44,171 nt of DNA from Gp13-AA77 sp036521995 (GTDB lineage Bacteria; Acidobacteriota; Terriglobia; UBA7540), in NCBI GenBank assembly GCA_036521995.1, contig DATDGR010000215.1, positions 1-44,171 of the forward strand. Direction: 5' to 3'. This document shows, piece after piece, positions 23,988 through 32,823 of the stretch. A program made the position numbers and the translations under genes. Each line of letters begins with the position of its first letter. Within the stretch, counting starts at the first letter, position 1. The notes below the pieces were generated by a model. That model was given only the letters and a program-made list of their open reading frames with translations. It did no database searches and was not told the DNA's origin.

Positions 23988-25004
23988 ATGAAGCTTGGTG
24001 AGATTGCGGGGCGGTTGGGCTGCAAGGTCGAGGGCCCTTCCGAATTCGAAATCAGCGGTGTGGCTGGACTTGAGGATGCCTCGGCCAGCGAACTGGCGTT
24101 CCTGGCCAATCCTCGCTACTACCGCCAAGCACTTGAGACCCGGGCGGCCGCGGTGATCGTTGACCTGGACACCCGCCTGGAGGGAAAGCCTCTGCTGCGG
24201 TCGGCTAATCCGTATCTGGCGTTTGCCCGGGCCGTCGAGATCTTCGCTCCTGTCTCGAGACTGGAACCTGGCGTTCACCCGACAGCCGTGATTGCACCCG
24301 GCGCGCGGCTCGGCCGTAACCCTTCCGTGGGGCCTTACGTGGTGATCGAGGAAGGTGCGGTGATCGGCGACGACTGCGTGCTCAAGAGTTTCGTGGTGAT
24401 TTACCGTGGGGCTCGCATCGGCCATCGGTTTATGGCCCATTCGAACGCTGCCGTGCGAGAGAACGTCGAGATCGGCGACGACGTCATCTTGCAGAATGGG
24501 GTCGTGCTGGGCGGAGACGGCTTCGGTTTCGCTAAACAAGCTGATGGCTCGTACTACAAGATCGCCGCTGCAGGGAGGCTGGTGGTCGAGTCCAGCGTGG
24601 AGATTCAGGCAAACTCCTGCATCGATCGCGCCACGGTGGGCGAGACGCGGCTCCGGCGCGGCGTCAAGATTGACAATCTAGTTCAGGTAGGGCACGGATG
24701 CGATATTGGCGAGCACACGTTGCTGTGCGGGCAGGTAGGGCTCGCGGGGAGCTGCAAAGTGGGGCGCGAGACGGTGCTCGCAGGACAATCAGGCGCCGCC
24801 GGACACCTCAGCATCGGGGACCGCGCTGTGGTTACGGCGCAGTCCGGCGTGGGCAGCGACGTCGAGTCGGACAAGATCGTCTCCGGCTCCCCGGCCATGG
24901 ACCACGGCCGGTGGCTCAAGTGCATTGCAGTGTACGCCAAGCTGCCGGAGATGGCCTCGGCCTTCCGCAAGGTTCGGAACTACCTAGGCTTGAGCGGTGC
25001 CTGA
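23988..25004 (+). CDS. lpxD: UDP-3-O-(3-hydroxyacyl)glucosamine N-acyltransferase
   Basis: Start at ATG 23988 with GAGGAAAATC before it; 338 residues, the usual length. The N-terminal uridine-binding domain begins MKLGEIAGRLGCKVEG and includes SGVAGLEDASASELAFLANP. The rest is a left-handed beta-helix of hexapeptide repeats (VGPYVVIEEGAVIGDDCVLK, and so on). DNLVQVGHGCDIGEHT holds the catalytic His. A C-terminal helix (LPEMASAFRKVRNYL) closes the trimer. It adds the N-linked hydroxyacyl chain in lipid A synthesis at the inner membrane. No other lpx gene is adjacent, which is unusual compared with the fabZ-lpxA clusters of proteobacteria. Confidence 0.95.
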   Translation: MKLGEIAGRLGCKVEGPSEFEISGVAGLEDASASELAFLANPRYYRQALETRAAAVIVDLDTRLEGKPLLRSANPYLAFARAVEIFAPVSRLEPGVHPTAVIAPGARLGRNPSVGPYVVIEEGAVIGDDCVLKSFVVIYRGARIGHRFMAHSNAAVRENVEIGDDVILQNGVVLGGDGFGFAKQADGSYYKIAAAGRLVVESSVEIQANSCIDRATVGETRLRRGVKIDNLVQVGHGCDIGEHTLLCGQVGLAGSCKVGRETVLAGQSGAAGHLSIGDRAVVTAQSGVGSDVESDKIVSGSPAMDHGRWLKCIAVYAKLPEMASAFRKVRNYLGLSGA

Positions 25005-25375
25005 CGCGAGAATATGCAAGTTCCGTTGAGGATCTCCCAGGACTGGAAGTCATTGAGCATATTCCAGAACGAAGCCGGAGTATCCTTTAGAATCAATGTG
25101 AACCTGAGAACCCTTTGGTAAATGAGACTGGCCACCTTTGTGAGCTTAAGCACATCGTAGAGTGACTTGGATCACGGTTGACCGGCACACTTGGTTCGAG
25201 AGTTAGGTTTGGCTCCAGAGGTCGACAGCCAGCCGGGCGTGGACACGACTGGTTCAAAAATCCTTGCTTCAACTGAACAGATTAAATGAAAATCACAAGC
25301 GGCCTAAGCCAGTTGGTTAGTACGCATTTAGAGTGGTAGCCAGTAAGCCTTACCGGCGGCCTCGGGAGGAAGCGC
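25005..25375. other. Intergenic region between lpxD and the transhydrogenase operon
   Basis: No gene or RNA is recognised in these 371 bases. They must include the promoter of the transhydrogenase operon; TTGACC at 25179 is a possible -35, but I find no matching -10 at the right distance. GGGAGGA lies just before ATG 25376. Confidence 0.4.
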
Positions 25376-26557
25376 ATGATTGTAGGCGTCCCCAAAGAGA
25401 TCTTCCCAGGAGAACAGCGGGTGGCGCTAGTTCCGCCGGTCGTTCCGGTCCTGGCCAAGGCAGGTCTCGAGGCGGTGATCGAGGCTGGAGCAGGTGCCAA
25501 AGCAGGCTATCCGGACCAGGAATACGCCGCCAAGGGCGCCCAAATTCTGCCTGATCGCGCCGAGGTCTTCCAGAAGGCTGACGTGATCGTTCAAGTGCTT
25601 TGCCACGGATCGAACGACAGGACGGGCAAGGCTGACCTTCCTCTGCTCCGCCGGGACCAGCTCCTCATAGGCTTTCTACGTCCCTACGGCTCAGTGGAAA
25701 CCGTTCAAGAGATTGCTGCGACAGGGGTTATGGCGTTCGCAGTCGAATTGATGCCGCGAATCACCCGTGCCCAAAGCATGGATGCCTTGTCTTCGATGGC
25801 TACCATCTGCGGATACAAAGCCGTGCTCTTGGCGGCCGACACGCTGGGCCGGCTTTTCCCCATGCTAACTACGGCCGCCGGCACCATTTCGCCGGCACGC
25901 GTTTTCGTCATCGGAGCCGGAGTCGCGGGTCTGCAAGCCATCGCAACCGCAAGGCGTTTGGGAGCAGTGGCTTCCGCCTATGACCTCCGGCCCGCTGTGA
26001 AGGAACAGGTGCAGAGCCTGGGCGGGCGCTTTGTGGAGCTTCCGATAGAAGCCAAGGACGCGCAGGACGCTCGAGGCTACGCGCGGGCTCAGGACGAGAC
26101 CTTCTACCAACGCCAGCGGGAGCTCTTAGGGAGGGTCGTGGCCGAGAGCAACGTCATCATCCCAGCCGCCGTCGTTCCAGGCAAGAAGCCGCCCATCCTG
26201 GTGACGCGTGAGATGGTCGAGGGGATGGCCCCAGGCTCCGTCATTGTGGACTTGGCGGCTGAGCGCGGAGGCAACTGCGAGCTCACGCGCGCGGGTGAAG
26301 TCATTGTAGATCATGATGTTACAATCATTGGCTACATTAACCTGGCGAGCTTCGTCCCCTACCACGCCAGCCAAATGTATGCCCGCAACCTCTCCACCTT
26401 TCTGACCCATCTGGTAAAGGACGGCAATCTGCAGATTAGTCTCGAGGACGAGATCACTCGCGATACGTTGGTGACGCGAGGAGGACAGATTGTGAACGGC
26501 ATGGTGCAAAGGTTCTTTTCCCTAGCCGCGCCTGCCGCCTCAGGTCAAGGTTTGTAA
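25376..26557 (+). CDS. pntAA: NAD(P) transhydrogenase alpha subunit, part 1 (NAD-binding domain I)
   Basis: A 393-residue soluble subunit. MIVGVPKEIFPGEQRVALVP opens the alanine-dehydrogenase-like domain; RITRAQSMDALSSMATICGY is a family signature, and VIGAGVAGLQAIATARRLGA is the Rossmann glycine loop, followed by the NAD-interacting YDLRPAVKEQVQSLGG. It lacks membrane helices, as expected when the alpha subunit is split. With the next two genes it forms the proton-driven enzyme that passes hydride from NADH to NADP+. GGGAGGA precedes the ATG; pntAB follows after 15 bases. Confidence 0.95.
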   Translation: MIVGVPKEIFPGEQRVALVPPVVPVLAKAGLEAVIEAGAGAKAGYPDQEYAAKGAQILPDRAEVFQKADVIVQVLCHGSNDRTGKADLPLLRRDQLLIGFLRPYGSVETVQEIAATGVMAFAVELMPRITRAQSMDALSSMATICGYKAVLLAADTLGRLFPMLTTAAGTISPARVFVIGAGVAGLQAIATARRLGAVASAYDLRPAVKEQVQSLGGRFVELPIEAKDAQDARGYARAQDETFYQRQRELLGRVVAESNVIIPAAVVPGKKPPILVTREMVEGMAPGSVIVDLAAERGGNCELTRAGEVIVDHDVTIIGYINLASFVPYHASQMYARNLSTFLTHLVKDGNLQISLEDEITRDTLVTRGGQIVNGMVQRFFSLAAPAASGQGL

Positions 26558-26572
26558 TTCCAGGAGGAAACC

Positions 26573-26869
26573 GTGCCTTCCGATTTCACGACTAGCCTTT
26601 ATGTGTTCATTCTGGCGGGATTCCTCGGTTTCGAGGTCATCCGGCGGGTCTCGCCCCTGCTGCACACGCCGCTGATGTCTCTGACCAACGCCCTCGACGC
26701 GATCGTTGTGATCGCCGCCATCATTATTTGCGGGCGTCATGAATCCAGGCTCTCCACGGTGCTGGGCGCCATCGCAGTGGCCGCTGCCTTCAGCAACATG
26801 GTGGGCGGCTTCCTCATCACCGACCGCATGCTGCGAATGTTCAAGCTCAGCGGGCGCAAAAAACAATGA
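26573..26869 (+). CDS. pntAB: NAD(P) transhydrogenase alpha subunit, part 2 (membrane)
   Basis: A 98-residue membrane protein with three hydrophobic segments: LYVFILAGFLGFEVI, AIVVIAAIIICG, and LGAIAVAAAFSNMVGGFLIT. The sequence LHTPLMSLTNALDAIVV is typical of the PntA membrane part. It starts with GTG, supported by AGGAGG five bases before. The stop codon overlaps the pntB start (ATGA), so the two are translationally coupled. Part of the proton channel of the transhydrogenase. Confidence 0.95.
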   Translation: MPSDFTTSLYVFILAGFLGFEVIRRVSPLLHTPLMSLTNALDAIVVIAAIIICGRHESRLSTVLGAIAVAAAFSNMVGGFLITDRMLRMFKLSGRKKQ

Positions 26870-28266
26870 ATACAATCTCAACGCAACAGCTCGTGGACTT
26901 CGCGTATATTTTCGCCATCGTGCTGTTCATCCTGTCGCTCAAATGGCTGAGTTCGCCGGCGACCGCCCGGCACGGCGTCCTGGCAGGTGAAATCGGGGCG
27001 GCGGTGGCCGTGGTCACCACCTTTTTCAACCCCGATCTGGTCCAGCTCAAATGGATCCTGCTGGCCCTCCTGGCAGGCGCCATCATCGGCGTCCCGCTCG
27101 GCCTGGTCCACATGACGGCTGTGCCTCAGCGGACCGCCATGAGCCATGCGTTCGGGGCGCTGGCGGCTTCGCTCATCGGGATCTCCGAGTTCTACGTGCG
27201 TACCCCTCACATCACCAAGTTCGGGATGGTCGAGATCGCGATGGAAGTCATCATCGGCTCGCTTAGCTTCACGGGGAGCCTGATTGCCGCTGGCAAACTG
27301 CAAGAGCTTCTGCCGCAGCGGCCCATCACGTACAAGGGCCAGAATTTCGTTAGCCTGTCGATACTGGGCGCGGCCATCGTGATCGCGCTGGTGATGGTGG
27401 TCCACCCCGAGTACACCGCGTTGTTCCCGGTTATGGTCGCGGTTTCACTGCTCTTCGGCGTGCTGCTCGTCACTCCCATTGGCGGCGCCGACATGCCCAC
27501 CGTCATCTCGTTGCTGAATTCTTACGTCGGCCTCTCGGCGGCCTTGCTGGGCTTTGTCCTGGGCAGCAAAGTGCTGGTGGTGGCGGGAGCGCTTGACGGT
27601 TCGTCCGGCTTCATTCTGTCGGTGATCATGTGCAAGGCCATGAATCGCTCGTTCACCAACGTAATGTTCGGCGCCTTCGGCCAGCTCCAGGTTTCCGCCG
27701 CAGGCGCACAGGAAGAACGCACCGTGCACAGCGCCACGGCCGAGGAAGCGGCGGCGATCCTGGGCGCGGCGAACTCCGTGGTGGTTGTCCCGGGTTACGG
27801 CATGGCGGTGGCTCAGGCGCAGCATCGGGTCCGCGAGCTCTTCGATTCGCTCAGCAAGCGCGGCGTGGACATGAAGTTTGCCATCCACCCAGTGGCCGGC
27901 CGCATGCCTGGCCACATGAACGTGCTCTTGGCCGAGGCCGATATTCCCTACGACAAGCTGATCGACATGGAAACCGCCAACAGCGAAATGGCCCAGACCG
28001 ATGTGGCCCTCATTATCGGAGCGAACGACGTCACCAATCCCGCGGCCAAAACCGACCAGGGCAGCCCCATCTACGGCATGCCGATCATCGAGGTGGACAA
28101 CGCCCGCACCGTGATGGTGATCAAGCGCAGCCTGAACCCGGGCTTCGCGGGCATCGACAACCCGCTCTATTACATGGACAAGACCCTGATGCTCTTCGGA
28201 GACGCCAAGGCCTTTGTGGGGGGGATCGTGCGGGAACTTGGTGGCGGCACTGACCACAACGGTTGA
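26866..28266 (+). CDS. pntB: NAD(P) transhydrogenase beta subunit
   Basis: A 466-residue subunit with about nine membrane helices up to residue ~270, then the NADP-binding domain III. Signatures include VTPIGGADMPTVISLLNSYV near 204 and VVVVPGYGMAVAQAQHRVRE near 302 (NADP loop), then KFAIHPVAGRMPGHMNVLLA, GANDVTNPAAKTD, and VIKRSLNPGFAGIDNPLYY. It completes the three-subunit form usual in bacteria outside the enterics. The protein supplies NADPH at the cost of proton motive force. It converges with the M56 gene on the other strand; the gap holds hairpins that may end both transcripts. Confidence 0.96.
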   Translation: MNTISTQQLVDFAYIFAIVLFILSLKWLSSPATARHGVLAGEIGAAVAVVTTFFNPDLVQLKWILLALLAGAIIGVPLGLVHMTAVPQRTAMSHAFGALAASLIGISEFYVRTPHITKFGMVEIAMEVIIGSLSFTGSLIAAGKLQELLPQRPITYKGQNFVSLSILGAAIVIALVMVVHPEYTALFPVMVAVSLLFGVLLVTPIGGADMPTVISLLNSYVGLSAALLGFVLGSKVLVVAGALDGSSGFILSVIMCKAMNRSFTNVMFGAFGQLQVSAAGAQEERTVHSATAEEAAAILGAANSVVVVPGYGMAVAQAQHRVRELFDSLSKRGVDMKFAIHPVAGRMPGHMNVLLAEADIPYDKLIDMETANSEMAQTDVALIIGANDVTNPAAKTDQGSPIYGMPIIEVDNARTVMVIKRSLNPGFAGIDNPLYYMDKTLMLFGDAKAFVGGIVRELGGGTDHNG

Positions 28267-28357
28267 GGGCAGTTTCCCCCGTGGCCGTTAAGTCCTCAGA
28301 AACGGCTCTGCAAAGATCACCCAAAAATGACGGGCCAAGAGTGGCGAATCCGCACGC

Positions 28358-28384
28358 AAAAGTGTATAGGAATTGCACACTTTT
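28358..28384. terminator. Candidate bidirectional terminator
   Basis: AAAAGTGT...ACACTTTT, 8-bp arms with an 11-base loop, between the convergent pntB and M56 genes. The A/T ends of the stem give a short T-run on either strand. It lies 91 bases after the pntB stop; the stem is short, so strength is doubtful. Confidence 0.4.
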
Positions 28385-28489
28385 CTGCAAAATGCCTCGA
28401 AAGTGGCGGCAACGTGATTTCAAAACAACGTACGTTGGCGAATGAAATACGTAGGTTTGAAGTGGTAGCGCCTGATTAAAAGCTAGGCC

Positions 28490-28509
28490 CCCACCAGCTA
28501 GCTGGTGGG
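28490..28509. repeat. Perfect 20-bp palindrome between convergent genes
   Basis: CCCACCAGCTAGCTGGTGGG, a perfect palindrome with no spacer, in the 363-base gap between pntB and the M56 gene. The rest of the gap has no gene that I can support. It could be a protein-binding site or part of a termination structure. Confidence 0.6.
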
Positions 28510-28629
28510 ATTCGGAGTGACGGCAAGAGTCGACGAGGTTGCCGGCTGTGCGGAGAAGCGGGGGGAACGGCGCTCTCCGCACGGCCCAGTGACATCGCGT
28601 AGGTCAGCGGCCGCGCGACACCCAACGGG

Positions 28630-30945
28630 TTAATCTTGGAGACGAAAATCCACCGTAATCGTTGTGACCACCTCGATCGGATCGCCGTTCAACAGCGTGG
28701 GCTGATACCGCCAAAGCCTGACGGCGTCCAGGGCCGCCTTCGAAAGGTCGTCGCCCGGTGAGCTGATCACTTTCAAGTCCTCGGGCACTCCTCGCGGCGA
28801 AATAGCGGCCTGGAGAATCACCACGCCCTGCAACCCCGCGCTGCGCGCCGATTCGGGGTACACGGGTGGTGGTTGCTCGATCAGTTTCGCTGCTTCGACG
28901 TTGCCGCCCACGCGAATCCTGCGCGGGCCTGCTCCAGCAACGGCGGTACTGCCCGCGGCGACTCCCGGCGGAGCCAAAGCAGTGACGATCGCGGACTCCA
29001 TCACTTCGCCAGGCTGCAAGACGAAGGGAAAGAAAGGAGCTGCGCCTCCGGGTTTGAACGTGAACTTGCGGAAAGTGCCGCCCATCCCCTTGCTGATGAC
29101 CTCGAGGGTGTAGCGGCCCGCGGGGACGTGGTCGAACGAGAACCCGCCCGTGTCATCGGATTCGATCGACTTCCTGAGATCGGTATCGCGGCTCACCAGG
29201 AGCACTTCAGCTTGCGGGATGCGGGCTCCACTCGCGTCGACGACGATTCCAGAGAGACTGCCCGTCTTGTTGTCGGACTCGTCTTGTGGGCGGGGGCTGC
29301 CGCTAGAACGCCCTGACACGCCTTCTCGCACGCCGCCCGCTACTCCACCCGAGACGCCGCCCGGAATGCCGCCCGCCACTGCGTATTGCGCGCCCTTGCT
29401 CTCAACCCTGTGCTCGGTGAGCCCGCCTGTTGAACCGGCCGGTACCGTTTCCGATTCTTTCACCAGCTTGAAAGGCTGAAGGGAAATACCTCCGTTGGTC
29501 AGTATCTGCAATTGGGCTCGCTCAGCCCCGCCCACTTCCATCGCGTAGTTCAAGGTGTCGTCGCCGTCTTTCTGTTTGAAATAAAGCTTCCCGGTATCGA
29601 CCTTCGAGTCGAAGATGGGGACTGCAGTCTGCGCCTCTGCCGTCACCTCTCCGACGTTGCCGGAGGAATCCAGATTGATCTCGCCCGTGCTGATGGTGCC
29701 TGCGACCTGGTGGTTGTCAAGCCCGAGCTTCAGTAGCGCAAACGTCTTTCCATTAAGCTCGCCTCTCCAGGTGCCCGCGAAGGGAGCGAGGAATTGATCG
29801 GTCGCTGTCGTTCCTTGCGAGGCGGCAGAAGGATTCCCTTCCTCAGCCTGCGCCACTCCGACCGAGAAGCGCAGCCCAGCCAAACACAGTGTAGCCATCA
29901 CGAGAACACCAAAAAGCAGCGAAAGCTTGGCCAAACGCGCACTGGCGCGAGGTTTCATGAGTCTCATAACACGTTCCTCCAGAATTCCGGCGTCGAAAAC
30001 GCCCAGGGTGTAATCCGGCCCCAGTGTGGTCGGCGTCGCGAACCGGGAAATGTCATGCGCCATGCGTACAAGCGAGCGTGCGTAGAGCGCGGGAGTAAGA
30101 ACCCGGGTGGCCAGTTCGTCGCACGCGAGCTCCCGCGTCTCGCCGAGGCGCCTCTTCACCAGCAGGGTGAGCGGATGGAAGGCCACGGGCAGAGACACCA
30201 GCTCGTAAACGAGGTTCCAAAGATAGTCGCGCCGACAGACGTGCGCCATTTCGTGGGCCAGCACGGCCATCAGGTCGTCCTGTGCTTCCTCACGGAGCAG
30301 GTTGACCGGCAGGATAATGGTGGCGCGGCGCGCCCCCAGCGTCACCGGCCCCGGCACGCTCGAGGACCGCATAATGGACGGAGCCGACGCGTGGCCATAC
30401 CGACGTTGCTCCGATATCGTGCGCCGGCACACTTCCAGAATCGATCTGACGTGCTGTGGAAGCGGATCGGAAGCTGCGCTCCGCCGGACTTCACGCGTCC
30501 GAAGCCAGGCCCATCCGAATCTCAGGACCATGAAGCCGAGGAAAAGCAGATAGATCGGCAGAACCGCCCGCGTCACCGCGCGCGGGACCATTATCGCACG
30601 CTGCCTGCGGGCAAGCAGCATGCCTGTTATCGCGGCGCCGAACGAGCGAACCTCTCCTCCGACGACCGGCAGCTTGACCGAGGCCGGCAGTGGGACTGAG
30701 GCTTCCACTGTTGTCTCGACCGGCGAGAGCGCACGCCCGTGCTCTGATCCGGCTACAAGCGTCCGTATGCTCGCCGGCGGCAAAACGACCGCCCCTGCCA
30801 GGGCCATCGCCCAGAGCGCGTGCCGGTAGCGTGCTGGTGCCTGCCTTAACCAAAGGTCAGCCAGCGCCGCGGCCGCTGTTATCATCGCGACCTGCCAGAG
30901 CGAGTTCAAAAGAAAAGTCAGCAACCAGCGGCTAAGCGCCCCCAT
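28630..30945 (-). CDS. M56 (BlaR1-like) membrane protease fused to CarboxypepD_reg-like and TonB C-terminal domains
   Basis: A 771-residue protein starting at ATG 30945 with a strong AAGGAGGA. The N-terminal ~360 residues form the M56 sensor protease: membrane helices near 10-32, 40-58, 125-147 and 335-355, and the zinc site HEMAH (231-235), followed by RELACDELA with the third ligand. After the last helix come a beta-rich region (~375-500), a Gly-rich linker, a carboxypeptidase-regulatory-like beta sandwich (SLSGIVVDASGARIPQAEVL on), and a TonB/TolA C-terminal domain (PPPVYPESARSAGLQGVVIL to the end). BlaR1-type proteins cleave or inactivate the BlaI repressor when a ligand is sensed. The gene overlaps the BlaI gene by 14 bases, so the pair is one unit. 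The ligand is unknown. Confidence 0.88.
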   Translation of the reverse strand: MGALSRWLLTFLLNSLWQVAMITAAAALADLWLRQAPARYRHALWAMALAGAVVLPPASIRTLVAGSEHGRALSPVETTVEASVPLPASVKLPVVGGEVRSFGAAITGMLLARRQRAIMVPRAVTRAVLPIYLLFLGFMVLRFGWAWLRTREVRRSAASDPLPQHVRSILEVCRRTISEQRRYGHASAPSIMRSSSVPGPVTLGARRATIILPVNLLREEAQDDLMAVLAHEMAHVCRRDYLWNLVYELVSLPVAFHPLTLLVKRRLGETRELACDELATRVLTPALYARSLVRMAHDISRFATPTTLGPDYTLGVFDAGILEERVMRLMKPRASARLAKLSLLFGVLVMATLCLAGLRFSVGVAQAEEGNPSAASQGTTATDQFLAPFAGTWRGELNGKTFALLKLGLDNHQVAGTISTGEINLDSSGNVGEVTAEAQTAVPIFDSKVDTGKLYFKQKDGDDTLNYAMEVGGAERAQLQILTNGGISLQPFKLVKESETVPAGSTGGLTEHRVESKGAQYAVAGGIPGGVSGGVAGGVREGVSGRSSGSPRPQDESDNKTGSLSGIVVDASGARIPQAEVLLVSRDTDLRKSIESDDTGGFSFDHVPAGRYTLEVISKGMGGTFRKFTFKPGGAAPFFPFVLQPGEVMESAIVTALAPPGVAAGSTAVAGAGPRRIRVGGNVEAAKLIEQPPPVYPESARSAGLQGVVILQAAISPRGVPEDLKVISSPGDDLSKAALDAVRLWRYQPTLLNGDPIEVVTTITVDFRLQD

Positions 30946-31333
30946 GGTCGTCCTCCTTCAGTTCGGCAACCAGCCGGTTGAGATCGGCGAGTTTTTCGGG
31001 AGTCATATGGCGTTGCTCGATGAGGCTCATCACCAGACTTTCCGCCGAGCCGCCGAACAGACGGTTGATCATGTCGCGCACGGCGGCCCGGGCGGCCCGC
31101 TCGCGGCTCACGACCGGCGCGTACTCATAGGCGCGGCCCTTCAGCGTCCGTTTCACCTTGCCCTTGCGGTGGAGAATGTTGAGCATGGTCTGCACCGTGG
31201 TGTAGGCGAGCGGGGGTTTTCCGGGCAACGCCTCTTGCACGGCGGCCACATTGGCCGGACCGTGGGCCCAAAGCACATTCATGATTTCGAGCTCGAGCGG
31301 CGTGAATTCCTGTCGAATGCGCTTTCGAGTCAT
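30932..31333 (-). CDS. BlaI/MecI-family transcriptional repressor
   Basis: A 133-residue winged-helix repressor: FTPLELEIMNVLWAHGPANV, then AVQEALPGKPPLAYTTVQTM and LNILHRKGKVKRTLKGRAYEY are the DNA-binding helices and wing of the BlaI/MecI/CopY family, and the C-terminal helices give dimerisation. It is inactivated in relatives by the partner M56 protease, here the next gene, which overlaps it. A TAGGAG site lies before the ATG. A promoter and a short inverted repeat just upstream suggest that it represses its own operon. Confidence 0.93.
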   Translation of the reverse strand: MTRKRIRQEFTPLELEIMNVLWAHGPANVAAVQEALPGKPPLAYTTVQTMLNILHRKGKVKRTLKGRAYEYAPVVSRERAARAAVRDMINRLFGGSAESLVMSLIEQRHMTPEKLADLNRLVAELKEDDHGGA

Positions 31334-31367
31334 GCCGGTTCTTGGGCTCCTAAATCTTTCGGACTCA

Positions 31368-31397
31368 AATCTACTGCCGGGCGGGCGGACTTGTCAA
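31368..31397 (-). promoter_or_regulatory. Promoter of the BlaI-M56 operon
   Basis: On the minus strand a perfect TTGACA (31397-31392), 18-base spacer, TAGATT (31373-31368). It lies about 35 bases upstream of the BlaI ATG. Confidence 0.55.
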
Positions 31398-31409
31398 CTA
31401 AATTTTTAG
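31398..31409. promoter_or_regulatory. Candidate BlaI operator
   Basis: CTAAATTTTTAG, 5-bp inverted arms (CTAAA/TTTAG) with a 2-base centre, directly abutting the -35 of the BlaI promoter. A further CTAAAT half-site lies at 31350-31355, just before the gene. Position suits autorepression; binding is inferred. Confidence 0.4.
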
Positions 31410-31475
31410 GATTGCGGCAGATTATGGGCGGGGCGGTCTGCGCCGGTCGCGGACCCTTTGACAACACCGAGTCGC

Positions 31476-31850
31476 CTACCCTTGAGCCGACTTGACCCCG
31501 TCACCGCCCGCTGCTGTCTTGGCCGCAAACGCGTCCATCACTCGCGCCGAGAAAACCAGCGCCGCGCCGGCATTCAGTGCGATCGCCACCCCCAGCGCCT
31601 CGGTGATTTCCTCTTTGGTGGCCCCGGCCTTGACGGCGGCGTCCGTGTGAACCGTGATGCAACCGTCGCAGCGTGTGGTCACGGCCACGGCCAAAGCAAT
31701 CAGCTCGCGCGTCTTGGCGTCGAGTTTCCCCGTCTTCTGACCGGCAGCGCTCAGGGTGCTATAGCCGCGGACAATGTCAGGGCTCACTGCACTGATCTGG
31801 CCGATGGTGGACATCAGTTGTTGTTGGTACTCATTCCAGTCGAGCATCAT
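31476..31850 (-). CDS. Carboxymuconolactone decarboxylase/AhpD-like protein
   Basis: A 124-residue all-helical protein of the CMD/AhpD family. It contains LDAKTRELIALAVAVTTRCD with the redox pair Cys61 and Cys64 (CDGC) and His68 (CxxCxxxH), the AhpD active-site arrangement, then a glycine-rich ITEALGVAIALNAGAALVF helix. The CxxC points to a peroxidase-coupled or thiol-disulphide role rather than the true lactone decarboxylase. GAGGAG precedes the ATG. It stands alone; partners are not visible. Confidence 0.88.
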   Translation of the reverse strand: MMLDWNEYQQQLMSTIGQISAVSPDIVRGYSTLSAAGQKTGKLDAKTRELIALAVAVTTRCDGCITVHTDAAVKAGATKEEITEALGVAIALNAGAALVFSARVMDAFAAKTAAGGDGVKSAQG

Positions 31851-32074
31851 GGCGAATTCTCCTCTTCATTGGATTCAAGCCAGTTTACCATCATGCCCCG
31901 GCTGCCGCGCGGCCGACCTCCCGTGGTTCTAACGGTCCGGTGCGCGACTGACGGCATTTCCAAACCAACCTGCCCGACCAGCTGTGCTCAGTCGCCACCG
32001 CCGATTTCCTGCCACTGCCCTTCCCGGCAGTAGAAAACCGTTGATGCCTTCCCCCATGCCGCATATTCGATCGC

Positions 32075-32803
32075 CTAGTGATCCATGGGCGGAGGTGGTG
32101 GCGGCGGGTAGCCCATCAGCTTGGCTCGGTCAATCGGCAGGATCACTCCTAGCCATTCACCACTTCCCACGTGGCCGCTGAGTATGTCATCGAGAGAGAG
32201 GCTTTCGGCAAACGTCTTGCCGTCAAGCTCGGGAACAACGCTCGATGCGAAGTCGCTCGGGCAGTTTGACGGTCTCGACCAGAGGATGTGCACCCGCACC
32301 TTCGGGCCGGTGGCACACAAAACAGCCCAGTCTTCTTGGCCGGGTCGCGCGAACTCGCCCTGGATGACGTTCACATGCTTTGGCAGGCCCTCTTGAGGCG
32401 GAGATAGTTGTGGCACACGGCAGCCGGTTTCTTCAAGCTGCTGCAGGGTGGAGCGGGGCAGTTCGGAGAACGCGTGGGGCGGCAGTGTGACGATCGGAAC
32501 GAAAGGGACCGAAGCAACCAGGGTTTGCATCGTGCCACGCCCGTTGCGTGAGACCAGGCTCGTATTCACAGACTGAACGGCTGCACCCATCGGGACCTGA
32601 CTCGGGATCTTTCTCTCAACCCTGCCGTCTTCAGTTTTGAGATAAATCCACGCGGTCTGAGCCGGTCTTGCGGAGATGGTAGTAACCATCACGCTCCCCA
32701 CCATGGCTTCCATGAGCCAGGGCACTACACCACTCCAGTACTCCATCGGCCGACGCCGCCCGCAATTGCGCCGAACAAAACCAGAAACCTGTCCTCTTGA
32801 CAT
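32075..32803 (-). CDS. Hypothetical exported protein, Pro-rich C-terminus
   Basis: A 242-residue frame. From the internal ATG at 32746 the product begins MEYWSGVVPWLMEAMVGSVM and then TISARPAQTA, which looks like a signal peptide; the ATG at 32803 would put a basic 19-residue extension before it. The rest has no family I recognise. VIQGEFARPGQEDWAVLCAT resembles the 'distance of Asp/Glu-rich strand before DWA.LC' seen in some exported proteins of unknown function. It ends in PPPPPPPMDH. It is on the same strand as the SDR gene just upstream (stop 21 bases before) and may be co-transcribed with it. Confidence 0.55.
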   Translation of the reverse strand: MSRGQVSGFVRRNCGRRRPMEYWSGVVPWLMEAMVGSVMVTTISARPAQTAWIYLKTEDGRVERKIPSQVPMGAAVQSVNTSLVSRNGRGTMQTLVASVPFVPIVTLPPHAFSELPRSTLQQLEETGCRVPQLSPPQEGLPKHVNVIQGEFARPGQEDWAVLCATGPKVRVHILWSRPSNCPSDFASSVVPELDGKTFAESLSLDDILSGHVGSGEWLGVILPIDRAKLMGYPPPPPPPMDH

Positions 32804-32823
32804 AACTGCCTACCCGCTCCGAC

